From Batkoa obscura (taxonomy: Eukaryota > Entomophthoromycota > Entomophthoromycetes > Entomophthorales > Batkoaceae): 64,000 nt of DNA. The DNA lies in assembly GCA_030770535.1 (NCBI GenBank), contig JASVEC010000002.1:186001-250000 (forward strand), given 5' to 3'. Position numbers and translations under genes: made by a program. The notes beneath the pieces are model-generated. The model ran no database searches. It worked only from the letters and a program-made list of their open reading frames with translations, and had not been told where the DNA came from. Of the stretch, positions 34,015-44,173 are shown piece after piece (the stretch's first letter is position 1; each line of letters opens with the position of its first letter).

Positions 34015-34022
34015 TATAAAAG
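34015..34022 (+). promoter_or_regulatory. TATA box of trypsin gene 2
   Basis: TATAAAAG lies 51 nt upstream of the ATG at 34066. The in-frame ATG at 34003 precedes it and is rejected as the start. Confidence 0.6.
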
Positions 34023-34065
34023 CAAGTTCAAGAACTCAAGTTTTAGTTATCAATTTATTGAAAAC

Positions 34066-34839
34066 ATGAAATCTGCTATTTTATTATCTCTTTTATCTCT
34101 TGTAGCTGCTCAAACCAAAGAAACTGGTCTTTTCCCACCTGCTCGTATCGTTGGTGGTTATGAAGTCTCTCCTCAATTTAAATACTCATGGGTAGTTTCT
34201 CTTCAGTATAATGGTAGACACTCATGTGGTGGTACTTTAGTTAATGGAAATACCATTGTATCCGCTGCTCATTGTGTCATTGGTGCCGATTCTGCCTGGA
34301 AAGCTTCCGTTCATCGTCATGACTTAAGCAAAACTCCTGAAGCTGAAGGCGGTAAGACTTATAACGTTGTAAAGCGCGTTAAGCATCCTCTTTACAACAC
34401 TTCAACCAACGCATATGACTCTGCTGTTTGGAAGATTGATGCCCCAGCTGGTCCATCCACTGGTGTATTATTAGATAGTGGTAAATGGGCTAATGCTGAT
34501 AACACTCTCTTAAAAGTTATTGGATGGGGTACTACTTCATCTGGTGGTGCAGTATCTAAGGTATTACTCGAAGTCAAAGTACCAGTCTTCAATGCTGATC
34601 AATGCAAAAAGACTGCTTATGGTACTCTTGACACTACCACTCAATTCTGTGCTGGTTACCCAGAAGGTGGTAAAGACTCATGCCAAGGTGATTCTGGAGG
34701 TCCATTATTCATTGAAGAAAACAATGCTCCAGTATTAGTTGGTATTGTTTCATGGGGTAGAGGATGCGCTCTTAAAGGTTATCCAGGTGTATATACTCGT
34801 GCTGCCGCTGTTGCTGATTTCATCAACCAAAATTTATAA
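34066..34839 (+). CDS. Secreted trypsin-like serine protease 2
   Basis: A 257-aa trypsin zymogen: signal peptide MKSAILLSLLSLVAA, propeptide to FPPAR, mature IVGGYEV from I28. The triad is H69, D118 (YDSAVW) and S210, with specificity Asp D204 (KDSCQGDSGGP). Apart from residues ~85-119 it is almost identical to trypsin 4 (41235-42008), including at DNA level. The central ~105 bp differ strongly, and the flanks outside the coding region are unrelated. That mosaic points to gene conversion. The activation site after Arg means trypsin itself could activate it. Confidence 0.95.
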   Translation: MKSAILLSLLSLVAAQTKETGLFPPARIVGGYEVSPQFKYSWVVSLQYNGRHSCGGTLVNGNTIVSAAHCVIGADSAWKASVHRHDLSKTPEAEGGKTYNVVKRVKHPLYNTSTNAYDSAVWKIDAPAGPSTGVLLDSGKWANADNTLLKVIGWGTTSSGGAVSKVLLEVKVPVFNADQCKKTAYGTLDTTTQFCAGYPEGGKDSCQGDSGGPLFIEENNAPVLVGIVSWGRGCALKGYPGVYTRAAAVADFINQNL

Positions 34840-35489
34840 TTTTTTGAATAAAAATTGAATTATTTTAAACTGGAGTATTTTAATTTTTAAATCTACTTTT
34901 AGCTAACTAATGTTTTTACGATCACAACTATTACTAATACTTGCTAATACATTTTAAAAACTAGCTTTTAGCATCTTTCATAAGCCAAAAAATTTAAGTA
35001 AGTTGAGATAATTTAAAATTACCAGCTCTAGAAACTATAGCGTGTATATTTATTGAGTTAGTTTACATAAAAACAAATTATACAAAACAACACAACCCAA
35101 TTAAATTCATTAGAAATATGCTTATTTCATATGCTATAACGACTTTAAAGATTAAGCCTAAGGTTATATTATATCAGATATGTAAATTGCTTGATTGTTG
35201 CTGTTTTGGTTTCCATTTTTCATACTACTTTTAATATTACCATAATTTGATAAAAATCGATTAAAAACTTATTAAAACAACCTTATTTTAAAAATGATAC
35301 AATTTAGCTTAAAATAATTTTTTTATATTATATCTTAAACTTGTGTCATTGAGAAGTAAATTAAAGAGCTATTATATACTATAGAATGAAATACGTTACA
35401 TTACAAGACTTTAACTAGGTTATGTTATAAGTAGGTATCATCAACATCTTTTTTATGGTTCTAATCTAATGATAGAAAATTTAGTAATT
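34840..35489. other. Intergenic, no gene seen
   Basis: AT-rich; ends at the AATT target site of transposon copy 3. Confidence 0.45.
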
Positions 35490-37953
35490 GGGGCTGTCCT
35501 AATTGGTTTCAGAATCTACTTAGAAATTAATCCAAATTTAAAATTCCAAGTTTGTGTTCAATATAACGGTTAAATCTAAAAAGCCTAAAATTAAATGTCT
35601 CTATTTAAAACTTATTTTAATTGTTTCCTTTTCTTAAATAGCTAATTTTCCTAACTATATATTTTATGTTAGTTCTGTTAGATATTTAACAGATATATAA
35701 TATATAACTATATGATTATATAATTATATAAATACATAATTATATAAACACAGTTATTTGACTTTATTTGACTTTATTTTTTGTTGAAATAAAAATAAAA
35801 TGCAAACTTTCATAACTAAACTTCGAAATGGAATTTTTGAAAACTTCAATACAATAGGGAGGAGTACGCAATATAAACATTGTAATTCATTTACATCAAT
35901 TTTAAGAGCTACTTATAACAACCCAAGGTTCATGGAATTTTATAATAAAACAAAACAAAGAAAAGATATATTATCAAAGTTTACTATCGATAATAATAAA
36001 CTTAATCAAGTAATGTATAAAATTAGTGCTTTAAGGGAAACAGGAAACAAAAGTCAGCAAGTAGCGTTATTATCAACTATAGCTTCAGTATATTCTTTTG
36101 ATCAATGTAAGAGTTTTGGGTTTAATATAAATAGAAATCAATATGATTATTCAAAAACAAGTAATAATAATAAAATATCAACATTAAAACCTATTATTAA
36201 AAATACAAAAAAAATTAAAGATGACCAAATTGAAACTATCATACAATATTTACTAAATGATTCAACTATTTCATCAAGATTTAATAAAAAAAATAACGAT
36301 AGTAAATATTCATCAGATAATATATATATATTAAATAAAAGTAGAAGAATGATATATAGTAAATATTTGAATGATCTAAGAGATAAAGCAGTAGCCAGGT
36401 CAACGTTCTTTAAATATATACCAACTAATTTCAAAAATCCAGCAAGAAAAACGGATCTATGTAATATATGTACCCAGTATACAGTTAGAAAAAAGTTATT
36501 TGAAAATAAAATAAATACAGCAAAAAACAAAGCAGAGATAGAAGAAATTTTCAACGAAGAAGAAAAATTATACAAATTACATAAATTCTGTGTTGATACT
36601 CAAAAAAACACATTTAATGAAACTATCAAAAAATTAAATAACAAAAGTTGTATAATAGTTTTAGATTTTAAACAAAATATGGAAATAGGGACAAGACCAG
36701 ATTCAATAAATTTAGATCATTATAATAAACAAGCTATATCAGTATTAGGCTTTGGTGTATTATATTTAAAAGATGATAAAACAATAGGCAAAGTTTACTT
36801 TGATTATTTATCTGAAATATTGAATCATGATTCAGCATATGCAGGAGATTGTTTAATCGATTTAATCTCTACAGAGCTTCTATTTAAAAAGTTTACAAAA
36901 ATTAATATATGGGCAGATACAGGAAATCATTTTAGATCCCAAGAGTTCTTACATTATATGTTTAAAGAAATTCATAAAATAAATAGTAGTTTGAATGTTA
37001 ATCTTAATTTTTTTGCTGAGCATCATGGAAAAAGTATAGTTGATGGACATTTTGGAAACCTTTCAAAATGGAAAAGTAGTTTTGAAGCGTTAGGTAAAAT
37101 AGAAGATATCGATCAATTAATTTCAAGATTTGAGGCTTTTATTTGCGAGCATAATAAAATTAATAACTCGACTGTTAATAATGGGAAAACAGATATAATT
37201 TTTAAAAAGTATAAAAGAAACAAAAATACAAAAAGAATAATAGAGATGCAGGGCATTAAGAAGTATTTACATTTTATTAAACATAACAATAAACTACATT
37301 GTTATCCAGTATCTGATACATCAAAAAAAAGCGATATAGTCCCAATTAAAGTTATAGAGTCTATAGAAAACAGAAAAATTAAAAGATCGATCCCAGCTTA
37401 CCTTACGAAGATAACAGAGAATTTAAAAATTTCGATATTTACTAAGCAAGTAAGTAGTTTGTTGAATGATAGAAATAGATTGTTAAATGTTAGGATTACT
37501 TAAGTTATTGGTAGCTAAGTTAATAAATAGTCAAAGAACAAGTAACTGTAATAATATGTAAAAACTATTATTACTTGTACTATATAGGGATGGTCAATTA
37601 TAGTTTTGGGGCTGACCACTCCCTCCCATGCAGCTATTTATTAACTTGGCAATATATTAATAATGTAATTATAACATTAAAGTAGTTTATTTATTTGATA
37701 ATAAATCTACGATGTTGGTTATAAAGCAGTTGATAATAAATATTTCTCAATTAAGCTTTATAAGAACATGTATTTAAGATCTAGTAGAAATTCAACTAAC
37801 TTACAGTATGAGCTATAATATAATGGTTTAGAACTGTGTTTGGGTACTTTTGTTTTAATAAAAGATGTGATTTTATAGAATTTTAAGCGAAGTTTTTAAA
37901 ATACAAATTTTTTCAAAATTGGATAAAATAATGAAACTAATTCAGACAACCCC
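35490..37953 (+). mobile_element. Sola-like DNA transposon copy 3, intact
   Basis: 2464 bp, with the same termini as copy 2 and a perfect AATT duplication on each side (35486-35489 and 37954-37957). It lies between trypsin genes 2 and 3 and does not break either. Confidence 0.95.
35800..37503 (+). CDS. DDD transposase, Sola-like (copy 3)
   Basis: An uninterrupted 567-aa transposase with all three catalytic-type Asp motifs (D289, D373, D415) and the CxxC/HxxC pair, as in copy 2. Visible differences from copy 2 are few (SILRATY, DQCKSF, IPTNFK, NKAEI, CLIDLI). It is probably competent as sequenced, though activity cannot be judged from sequence alone. Confidence 0.85.
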   Translation: MQTFITKLRNGIFENFNTIGRSTQYKHCNSFTSILRATYNNPRFMEFYNKTKQRKDILSKFTIDNNKLNQVMYKISALRETGNKSQQVALLSTIASVYSFDQCKSFGFNINRNQYDYSKTSNNNKISTLKPIIKNTKKIKDDQIETIIQYLLNDSTISSRFNKKNNDSKYSSDNIYILNKSRRMIYSKYLNDLRDKAVARSTFFKYIPTNFKNPARKTDLCNICTQYTVRKKLFENKINTAKNKAEIEEIFNEEEKLYKLHKFCVDTQKNTFNETIKKLNNKSCIIVLDFKQNMEIGTRPDSINLDHYNKQAISVLGFGVLYLKDDKTIGKVYFDYLSEILNHDSAYAGDCLIDLISTELLFKKFTKINIWADTGNHFRSQEFLHYMFKEIHKINSSLNVNLNFFAEHHGKSIVDGHFGNLSKWKSSFEALGKIEDIDQLISRFEAFICEHNKINNSTVNNGKTDIIFKKYKRNKNTKRIIEMQGIKKYLHFIKHNNKLHCYPVSDTSKKSDIVPIKVIESIENRKIKRSIPAYLTKITENLKISIFTKQVSSLLNDRNRLLNVRIT

Positions 37954-39263
37954 AATTAAATTCTGTTTATAAATATTTTCTTTATAAAAATTCATTGTAA
38001 TTATTTATGATGAGGATTAATAGTTCAAGTAAAAAACAAGTTTGAGTTGTTTAAGCTATTATAGAAATTTATAAAACTTTTTATTTATGTGATGTTTTTA
38101 TGTTATTTTTATATCATTATTTTATGTTTATAAATATATATCAAACATACTCAGAATAGAATTTACTATTTTATAGCTATTTAAAATTTGTTGTTATTTA
38201 TAAAAAAAATAAATATAAAAACATTTATGATTATGTTATATGAACTACTTATTAAAAAATAAAATTAACTGAAAATGCAAAATAAATACAAAGTAAAATA
38301 TTTTAAAAATATTTTGTAAATTTTAATCTATTAACTGTGAATGTTTTTTTTGACACCATTATTTTTTCCATTTTTTAAGCGCTATTTGAGTGGAAAGTTT
38401 GTTAGTAAAGTTCTTAAACACAAAAATACATCCTCAACTTGTTAAATATTAAAGTAAAGTTGATTGTATATAAGGATGTTTTCTACTTCCAACTACTCCT
38501 CCACCTTTAAGCGGCTATTGCGTAATTTTTTTTCACTTTTTAACAAAAAGAATTTTTTTTTTCACTTTTTAATTAGTAAAATAAATTTTTAATTAAAAAC
38601 AAGCTCATATAAAATTATTTAATTTATTGTTTTGTTAGCATTTGCATTCAGTTAACAATTGTGTATTTATTAATCTTCAATTAAAAAAACTCTTGTAAAT
38701 GTATTTTTCATATATACACACCTTGTTTAATATTACACAAAACAACAGTTGTACAAAAACTTATCTATTACATTTGAGATCATCTGATGAAACTTATTAA
38801 TTTATTTTCTAAAAATAATTTCTTTTTTCGTCACTTGTTATCTTTATCAAAATTAAATTGTGTATTTTTATACCTATTGTTTTTTAGGATATATTTTATA
38901 ATAAACTATAAAGCTGTAGCTATGGGCTAATGTTTGTAGATAATTAGAGCTATATGTCATACCATATAATATTAAAATGGATTTAACTTTACAGAAAAAA
39001 CAACAAATAGATAAGAATAAAAGTTAAGATGACTAAATTTAATGAAGAATAAATAGCACATTAACAATGCTATAAAAATCAACTTTAATTTTACAACAGC
39101 TCAGTTCTCATGTTTTAGCATATAACTATAAAGTTTACTATTAATTTTTTCATAAAGAAAGGAATAAACTGATCATTACATGTCATTGTATCATGTAAAT
39201 GTTTAGTATTAATGAATAGATTATGAATTAAAATAAATCCAACCCGCTTTACTAAAAAACAAG
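37954..39263. other. Intergenic, with one good and one partial MITE
   Basis: Apart from the MITE at 38337-38435, a partial relative at about 38476-38530 (AGGATGTTTTCTACTTCC, TTTAAGCGGCTATT) lacks a right end. No gene seen. Confidence 0.5.
38337..38435 (-). mobile_element. MITE copy with AACT target duplication
   Basis: 99 bp, GTGAATGTTTTTTTTGAC to ATACATCCTC, flanked by AACT at 38333-38336 and 38436-38439. The non-palindromic duplication is good evidence for a 4-bp target site. Confidence 0.88.
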
Positions 39264-39271
39264 TATATAAA
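39264..39271 (+). promoter_or_regulatory. TATA box of trypsin gene 3
   Basis: TATATAAA lies 43 nt upstream of the ATG at 39307. Confidence 0.6.
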
Positions 39272-39306
39272 TAATTAAAAACAACTAAAGTCTTTACAAT
39301 TATAAG

Positions 39307-40083
39307 ATGAAATCTATCATATATTTAACCTTGCTTTCTTTAATTAGTGCTCAGTCCACTTCTAATTCAGCTGATTTACCTCCTGGACGCGTTGTTGGTG
39401 GATATGAGGTTAATCCAAAGTTTAAATATCCATGGATGGTCTCGCTTCAAAATAAAGGTGTACACTCTTGTGGAGGCTCCTTACTAAATGGGAATACAGT
39501 CATTTCTGCAGCCCATTGCATTGGAGGAGACGATTCCGATTGGACTGCAGCAGTGCATCGCCATGATTTGAGTAAAGCTGCTAGCGTTGAGAATGGAAAA
39601 GTTTATAAGGTCATTAAACGTATCCCACATCCTCTGTATAACAGTCAAACAGTTTCAAATGACGCTGCTATTTGGAAGCTTGATAACCCTGATCATTCTT
39701 CTACAGGTCTTCTATTAGATGATGGAAAATACTCTAACAAAGATAACACTCTTTTAAAAGTTATTGGATGGGGTACCACTTCATCCGGTGGTACTGTTTC
39801 AAATATTCTATTAGAGGTCAAAGTACCAGTATTTAATGCCAACAATTGTAAAAAAACAGCTTATAATGGAATGAACATTACATCCCAATTTTGTGCTGGG
39901 TACCCAGAAGGCGGTAAAGACTCATGTCAAGATGACTCTGGAGGCCCAATATTTATTGAGGAAAATGGCTCTCCATTATTGGTCGGTATTGTGTCGTGGG
40001 GCGAAGGTTGTGCCCTCAAAGGAAAACCAGGTGTTTACACTCGTACTTCTGTTATTAGAGATTTTATTAAGCAAAATCTATAA
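39307..40083 (+). CDS. Secreted trypsin-like protease 3 with altered oxyanion site
   Basis: A 258-aa S1A zymogen, the most diverged of the four: signal peptide ~1-15, propeptide to PPGR, mature VVGGYEV from V29. The triad is H70, D119 (NDAAIW) and S211, with the specificity Asp at D205 (KDSC). The strictly conserved CQGDSGGP motif reads CQDDSGGP, so the equivalent of Gly193, whose backbone helps form the oxyanion hole, is Asp (D209). Proteases with a side chain at 193 usually have weakened catalysis or changed inhibitor sensitivity (human mesotrypsin has Arg there). The rest is well conserved and the frame is open, so it looks like a functional variant rather than a decaying gene. Confidence 0.93.
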   Translation: MKSIIYLTLLSLISAQSTSNSADLPPGRVVGGYEVNPKFKYPWMVSLQNKGVHSCGGSLLNGNTVISAAHCIGGDDSDWTAAVHRHDLSKAASVENGKVYKVIKRIPHPLYNSQTVSNDAAIWKLDNPDHSSTGLLLDDGKYSNKDNTLLKVIGWGTTSSGGTVSNILLEVKVPVFNANNCKKTAYNGMNITSQFCAGYPEGGKDSCQDDSGGPIFIEENGSPLLVGIVSWGEGCALKGKPGVYTRTSVIRDFIKQNL

Positions 40084-41189
40084 TTTTTAATAAATACAGT
40101 TCTTTTAAATTGTTTGTGCTTTTTGTATCATTAGAGAAAGTTAGATATTTAGCAGCATATGACATCATTAAGAAAATTCTTTTGATTTTCTAATATAGCA
40201 TTTTCAGCTGAATAAACCACAAAACCTTCTGGGTTTTATGCTTAGTCTTTTTAAATACTTTATAGTAAGAGTTGATAAATTTATTACATACGATTATTTT
40301 TATGTTAAAATAAATATCAAATGTTTTGAGCTTTAGCTATTATAACAACAAAAGCTTCAATCGAATTTTAAAATATATTTATAAATTATCTATGAAGGAA
40401 TGAGTAAGTATAAATCAATAATTATTACTCTATAAAGTTATAATAAGTGTAGCAGCTATCTTTGAAGGTTACAATTACAAGTTTATACAATGAATATTAT
40501 TCAATTATTCTGGATTCTGTAATGAATGAAAACTAACTCAACCAGTTTGCGGTTTAAATTAATGCAATAATTTAACGGCTGTTGGTGGCTACTTCACCAA
40601 ACCGCTGTTTTAAAATAAAGCTTTAAATAGGATATTTTAGTTTAAAGTCGAGCTTTAGAAATAACACAATTATCATTTGAATAAGCTATAATATCTTTCA
40701 TTCGGTTAAATAGTTACATAATCAAAATTTTAAAGAGATTAAATATAGTTTTATGCTGAGTCGCAGATTTACAATAGCAATGTTCGAGTTTGACCATAAA
40801 TATTTAAAATAATAATCTAGTATCGCTTGTATGAAAACATTAAAAATTTGACTATTTAAATCAAAAATATAAAAAGTTTAGTTTACTGATATATTTTTAA
40901 ATTAAACATAAAACATGACTCAGTAAATCAGGTATGTATCATGAGTGAATTTTTTAGAGAATAAAAATCAAATTAAATAAAATGGATAGATAATTGACTT
41001 TAGTATCACGCATTAAAATTGATCCTTGTGGACTTGCTACATCCCTGATATAATAGATAGTTAGCTAAGTTAAAAAGTATTAAATAATAACTTGTATTAT
41101 ATAAATATAGATACATCACGTCGAGTCACGCTCACGTTCCAATTACAAAAAATTATAAATAAATTGTTGTGTAGCTAAGGATAGAGAAG
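40084..41189. other. Intergenic, no gene seen
   Basis: AT-rich spacer between trypsin genes 3 and 4; nothing recognisable. Confidence 0.45.
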
Positions 41190-41197
41190 TATATAAA
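41190..41197 (+). promoter_or_regulatory. TATA box of trypsin gene 4
   Basis: TATATAAA followed by AAGAGAGCAT lies 45 nt upstream of the ATG at 41235; the downstream GAGAGCAT is shared with trypsin gene 1. Confidence 0.6.
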
Positions 41198-41234
41198 AAG
41201 AGAGCATCAAACTTTAACTTTAAACAAATTAAAA

Positions 41235-42008
41235 ATGAAGTCTGCTATTTTATTATCTCTTTTATCTCTTGTAGCTGCTCAAACCAAAGAAACTGGTCTT
41301 TTCCCACCTGCTCGTATCGTTGGTGGTTATGAAGTCTCTCCTCAATTTAAATACTCATGGGTAGTTTCTCTTCAGTATAATGGTAGACACTCATGTGGTG
41401 GTACTTTAGTTAATGGAAATACCATTGTATCCGCTGCTCATTGTGTCATTGGTGCCGATTCTGCCTGGAAAGCTTCCGTTCATCGCCATAATTTAACATT
41501 AACTCCTGAAGCCGAGAGTGGTAACACTTATAACGTTATAAAACGTACTTCACATCCTAATTATGTTGCTTCTACTTTCTCTCATGATGTTGCTGTTTGG
41601 AAGATTGATGCCCCAGCTGGTCCATCCACTGGTGTATTATTAGATAGTGGTAAATGGGCTAATGCTGATAACACTCTCTTAAAAGTTATTGGATGGGGTA
41701 CTACTTCATCTGGTGGTGCAGTATCTAAGGTATTACTCGAAGTCAAAGTACCAGTCTTCAATGCTGATCAATGCAAAAAGACTGCTTATGGTACTCTTGA
41801 CACTACCACTCAATTCTGTGCTGGTTACCCAGAAGGTGGTAAAGACTCATGCCAAGGTGATTCTGGAGGTCCATTATTCATTGAAGAAAACAATGCTCCA
41901 GTATTAGTTGGTATTGTTTCATGGGGTAGAGGATGCGCTCTTAAAGGTTATCCAGGTGTATATACTCGTGCTGCCGCTGTTGCTGATTTCATTAACCAAA
42001 ATCTATGA
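41235..42008 (+). CDS. Secreted trypsin-like serine protease 4
   Basis: A 257-aa zymogen with signal peptide, FPPAR activation site, mature IVGG (I28), triad H69, D118 (HDVAVW) and S210, and specificity Asp D204. It is the near-twin of trypsin 2. The first ~250 and last ~400 coding bases are essentially identical, but residues 86-119 differ (HNLTLTPEAESGNTY versus HDLSKTPEAEGGKTY). In this block it resembles trypsin 1 (HNLTLTPKAEGGKTY) more. The upstream and downstream noncoding DNA is unrelated to that of trypsin 2. The gene is probably secreted and Lys/Arg-specific, like its paralogs. Confidence 0.95.
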   Translation: MKSAILLSLLSLVAAQTKETGLFPPARIVGGYEVSPQFKYSWVVSLQYNGRHSCGGTLVNGNTIVSAAHCVIGADSAWKASVHRHNLTLTPEAESGNTYNVIKRTSHPNYVASTFSHDVAVWKIDAPAGPSTGVLLDSGKWANADNTLLKVIGWGTTSSGGAVSKVLLEVKVPVFNADQCKKTAYGTLDTTTQFCAGYPEGGKDSCQGDSGGPLFIEENNAPVLVGIVSWGRGCALKGYPGVYTRAAAVADFINQNL

Positions 42009-42400
42009 ATTTAATAAAATAGTTTGTAAATTATCATTTGTTATATTATTATGCTATAACTATTTTAGTGTATTTAAGCACTTTAAGAAATTAAACATTT
42101 GAATTTTAGTTAGGAATAACTGAGTTTCTTGGTAATTTTTTCTGGAACATTTTGATATTAACTTTTACAACACAAGGATTATTAATAAAACAGTACAAGT
42201 TAGAAGTACTAAATATAACTACGGCACCAGTCCTAATACTAGTTCAAATTTAAAACAACCATAACATTAACGTTATTGAAACAGCAAAACATTTAAAGTT
42301 ATAAACCAGTATAAAACCGCTAATTTACTAAAAGTCAGTTTTGATTATTTTTCACTTTATTAGCTGTTATTTTTGATTGTAATTTATTTTTTTACATACA

Positions 42401-42492
42401 AGGTGTTTTGGTTTTATTACTTTTTTCATTTTTTAAGCACTATTGGGCAGGAAAAATATGGGTAAATTTCTTAAGGAAAAAGAGACATACAC
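42401..42492 (-). mobile_element. Eroded MITE copy
   Basis: AGGTGTTTTGGTTTTATTAC, TTTTTTAAGCACTATTGGGC and GACATACAC follow the family order, but the termini have lost their G/C runs and no clear duplication remains. Confidence 0.6.
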
Positions 42493-42554
42493 ATATATGG
42501 CTTTTTTAATCCAAACATTGACTTAACTCTCCCCTTTCTTTCATCCCAATTGTA

Positions 42555-42840
42555 CTAAAGAAGCCTTCAATGAAGCTTAACTGATATCCAAACGATTATA
42601 TAGATTTTAGCCTTATTTCCAACCAGGCACCACCTTTAAAGTTGGAGAATCCTATGTTGTTTATGATACATGGAGAGACTATGAAAAGTTACTATTAAAT
42701 GAAAAAGTTTAGTATATCAGACTTTGAGGTTTTGAAATTAGAGGAATTAAACAAATTTATCGAATACTAAAATTTGACCTGGTGTTCTTCAAGTCGGACT
42801 TCATCCTTATCTTGCTCAACATGAATTATATGAATTCTAA
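42555..42840 (+). pseudogene. Aldo-keto reductase pseudogene
   Basis: Translation in shifting plus-strand frames gives pieces in the right order for an aldo-keto reductase. DYIDFSLI (family DYIDLYLIH) is followed by PGTTFKVGE, then YDTWRDYEKLLLNEKV, SISDFEVLKLEELNKFI (family GVSNF..KxLEEL) and GLHPYLAQHELYEF (family VNQVELHPYLxQxEL). At least two stops and several frame changes interrupt it, and both the N-terminal barrel strands and the C-terminus are missing or unrecognisable. It is a dead fragment of a cytosolic NADPH-dependent oxidoreductase. A protein-like stretch near 43000-43090 may be another scrap, but I cannot place it. Confidence 0.6.
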
Positions 42841-43447
42841 AGATAAAAATATTTAACTAATTGGCTATTTGTCCCTTAGATTAAAACTCTCACCAAAGAT
42901 TTGCGAAGGAAAGTGTTTGATGGATATTGCGATTCGATCAGAGGAAGTTCTTACTTTTATCATTTTAGTTTAGAGTCAGTAATGTAGTACTACTATAATA
43001 TTTATTAACGAAGATTATATTAAAAATGGATTTGAAGACATAGGATCCTCTAAAGAAAATTTAATAAAATCACTTCTTGAATTGGATTGTTCATAAATAT
43101 ATGGTCAAAAATTTCAAACGTTTGCCCTGAATGCTCACTATTCCCATGTATATAAATTTGTATAAGTTACATTTACTTTTATAAGTTATTTCATTTAAAC
43201 AAAATATAGAAAATGGGTTCTAAATAATTAGTAAAAAATAGTAATAACTTAGTGAATTTTACATTTAGAATCAACTATAAATAGGCTGTATAAATCAAGT
43301 CAAAAAGAATATTAGCCAAGTTACATTACCATTTATCACAATAAGAAAAAAAACTAAAATTTAAAAATAAAGTTTTATAAATTACTTACTTTTAATTCAA
43401 CAATTCATGATTATCACGTTTAGTATAAAGGATCCATATTCATTCTC
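42841..43447. other. Intergenic, possible further pseudogene debris
   Basis: Protein-like phrases occur in broken frames (about 43010-43090, GFEDIGSSKENLIKSLLELD) but cannot be assigned. The rest is AT-rich spacer at the 3' side of the uL16 gene. Confidence 0.35.
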
Positions 43448-44173
43448 TTATGCTTTAATAACGTCATTCTTAGTTTGATTAGTTGATTCTAAAGAGATAT
43501 CTATATTTTCTGCAAGTGAAGCTTGGGCAGCAATTTTAATAGCGAGAGGGTCATTATCTTTATCAACAAATTGAGATTTCACTGGAAGACAATCAGAAGC
43601 AAGACGGAAAGCCTCTTTAGCTAACTCAAGTGGAAGGTTGGGTCCAGCAATTTCAAATAAAATTTTATCTTTTGGTACTCTACATGCCCAATATTCAAAA
43701 GCACCTTTACCTTTACCCATTCGACTTTCATTGCCTTTAGCTGAAACTGGAATATCTGGAAATACTCGAAGCCAAATCTTAGTTTCTTTAGCTGGTTTGA
43801 CTTTACGACGAATTACATTATGGCATGCAGTTATTACTGAAGCGGATAATCGAATTCCCTCTTTAATACGAATTCCATATTGTCCAAATGCAATTGTATT
43901 ACCTTTTTGAGATCCTCCTGTACGTACTGGTACTCTTCCTTTTTGTGCTTTTTTATGTTTACGACGTCTTGGTGCTAAATTACTGGCATTACGCTGTGTT
44001 TGTAATTGTGGATTAAAAGCTAAATTATTGATGACAGGTACGGATGATTTCATTAAATTGGAATAGCTTGAAATCGGTTTAATACCGTTGAACAAGCTTG
44101 TCTTCATAGGCGATGTCAATGACTGACTTGAACATATTCTAAAGCTTTTGGCTAACACTGATAATAAAGACAT
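43448..44173 (-). CDS. MRPL16: Mitochondrial large-subunit ribosomal protein uL16
   Basis: A 241-aa nucleus-encoded component of the mitochondrial ribosome, placed near the tRNA-binding region of the large subunit. An N-terminal ~65-residue Ser/Arg/Lys-rich, acid-poor stretch looks like a mitochondrial targeting sequence. The L16/L10e domain follows with hallmark APRRRKHKKAQKGR, GNTIAFGQYGIRI, IRRKVKP and RMGKGKGAFEYWACRV. After the conserved LPLELAKEAFRLAS helix there is an extra C-terminal tail of ~45 residues without obvious motifs. The gene is a single exon and is the only clear housekeeping protein gene in this part of the window. Confidence 0.95.
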   Translation of the reverse strand: MSLLSVLAKSFRICSSQSLTSPMKTSLFNGIKPISSYSNLMKSSVPVINNLAFNPQLQTQRNASNLAPRRRKHKKAQKGRVPVRTGGSQKGNTIAFGQYGIRIKEGIRLSASVITACHNVIRRKVKPAKETKIWLRVFPDIPVSAKGNESRMGKGKGAFEYWACRVPKDKILFEIAGPNLPLELAKEAFRLASDCLPVKSQFVDKDNDPLAIKIAAQASLAENIDISLESTNQTKNDVIKA

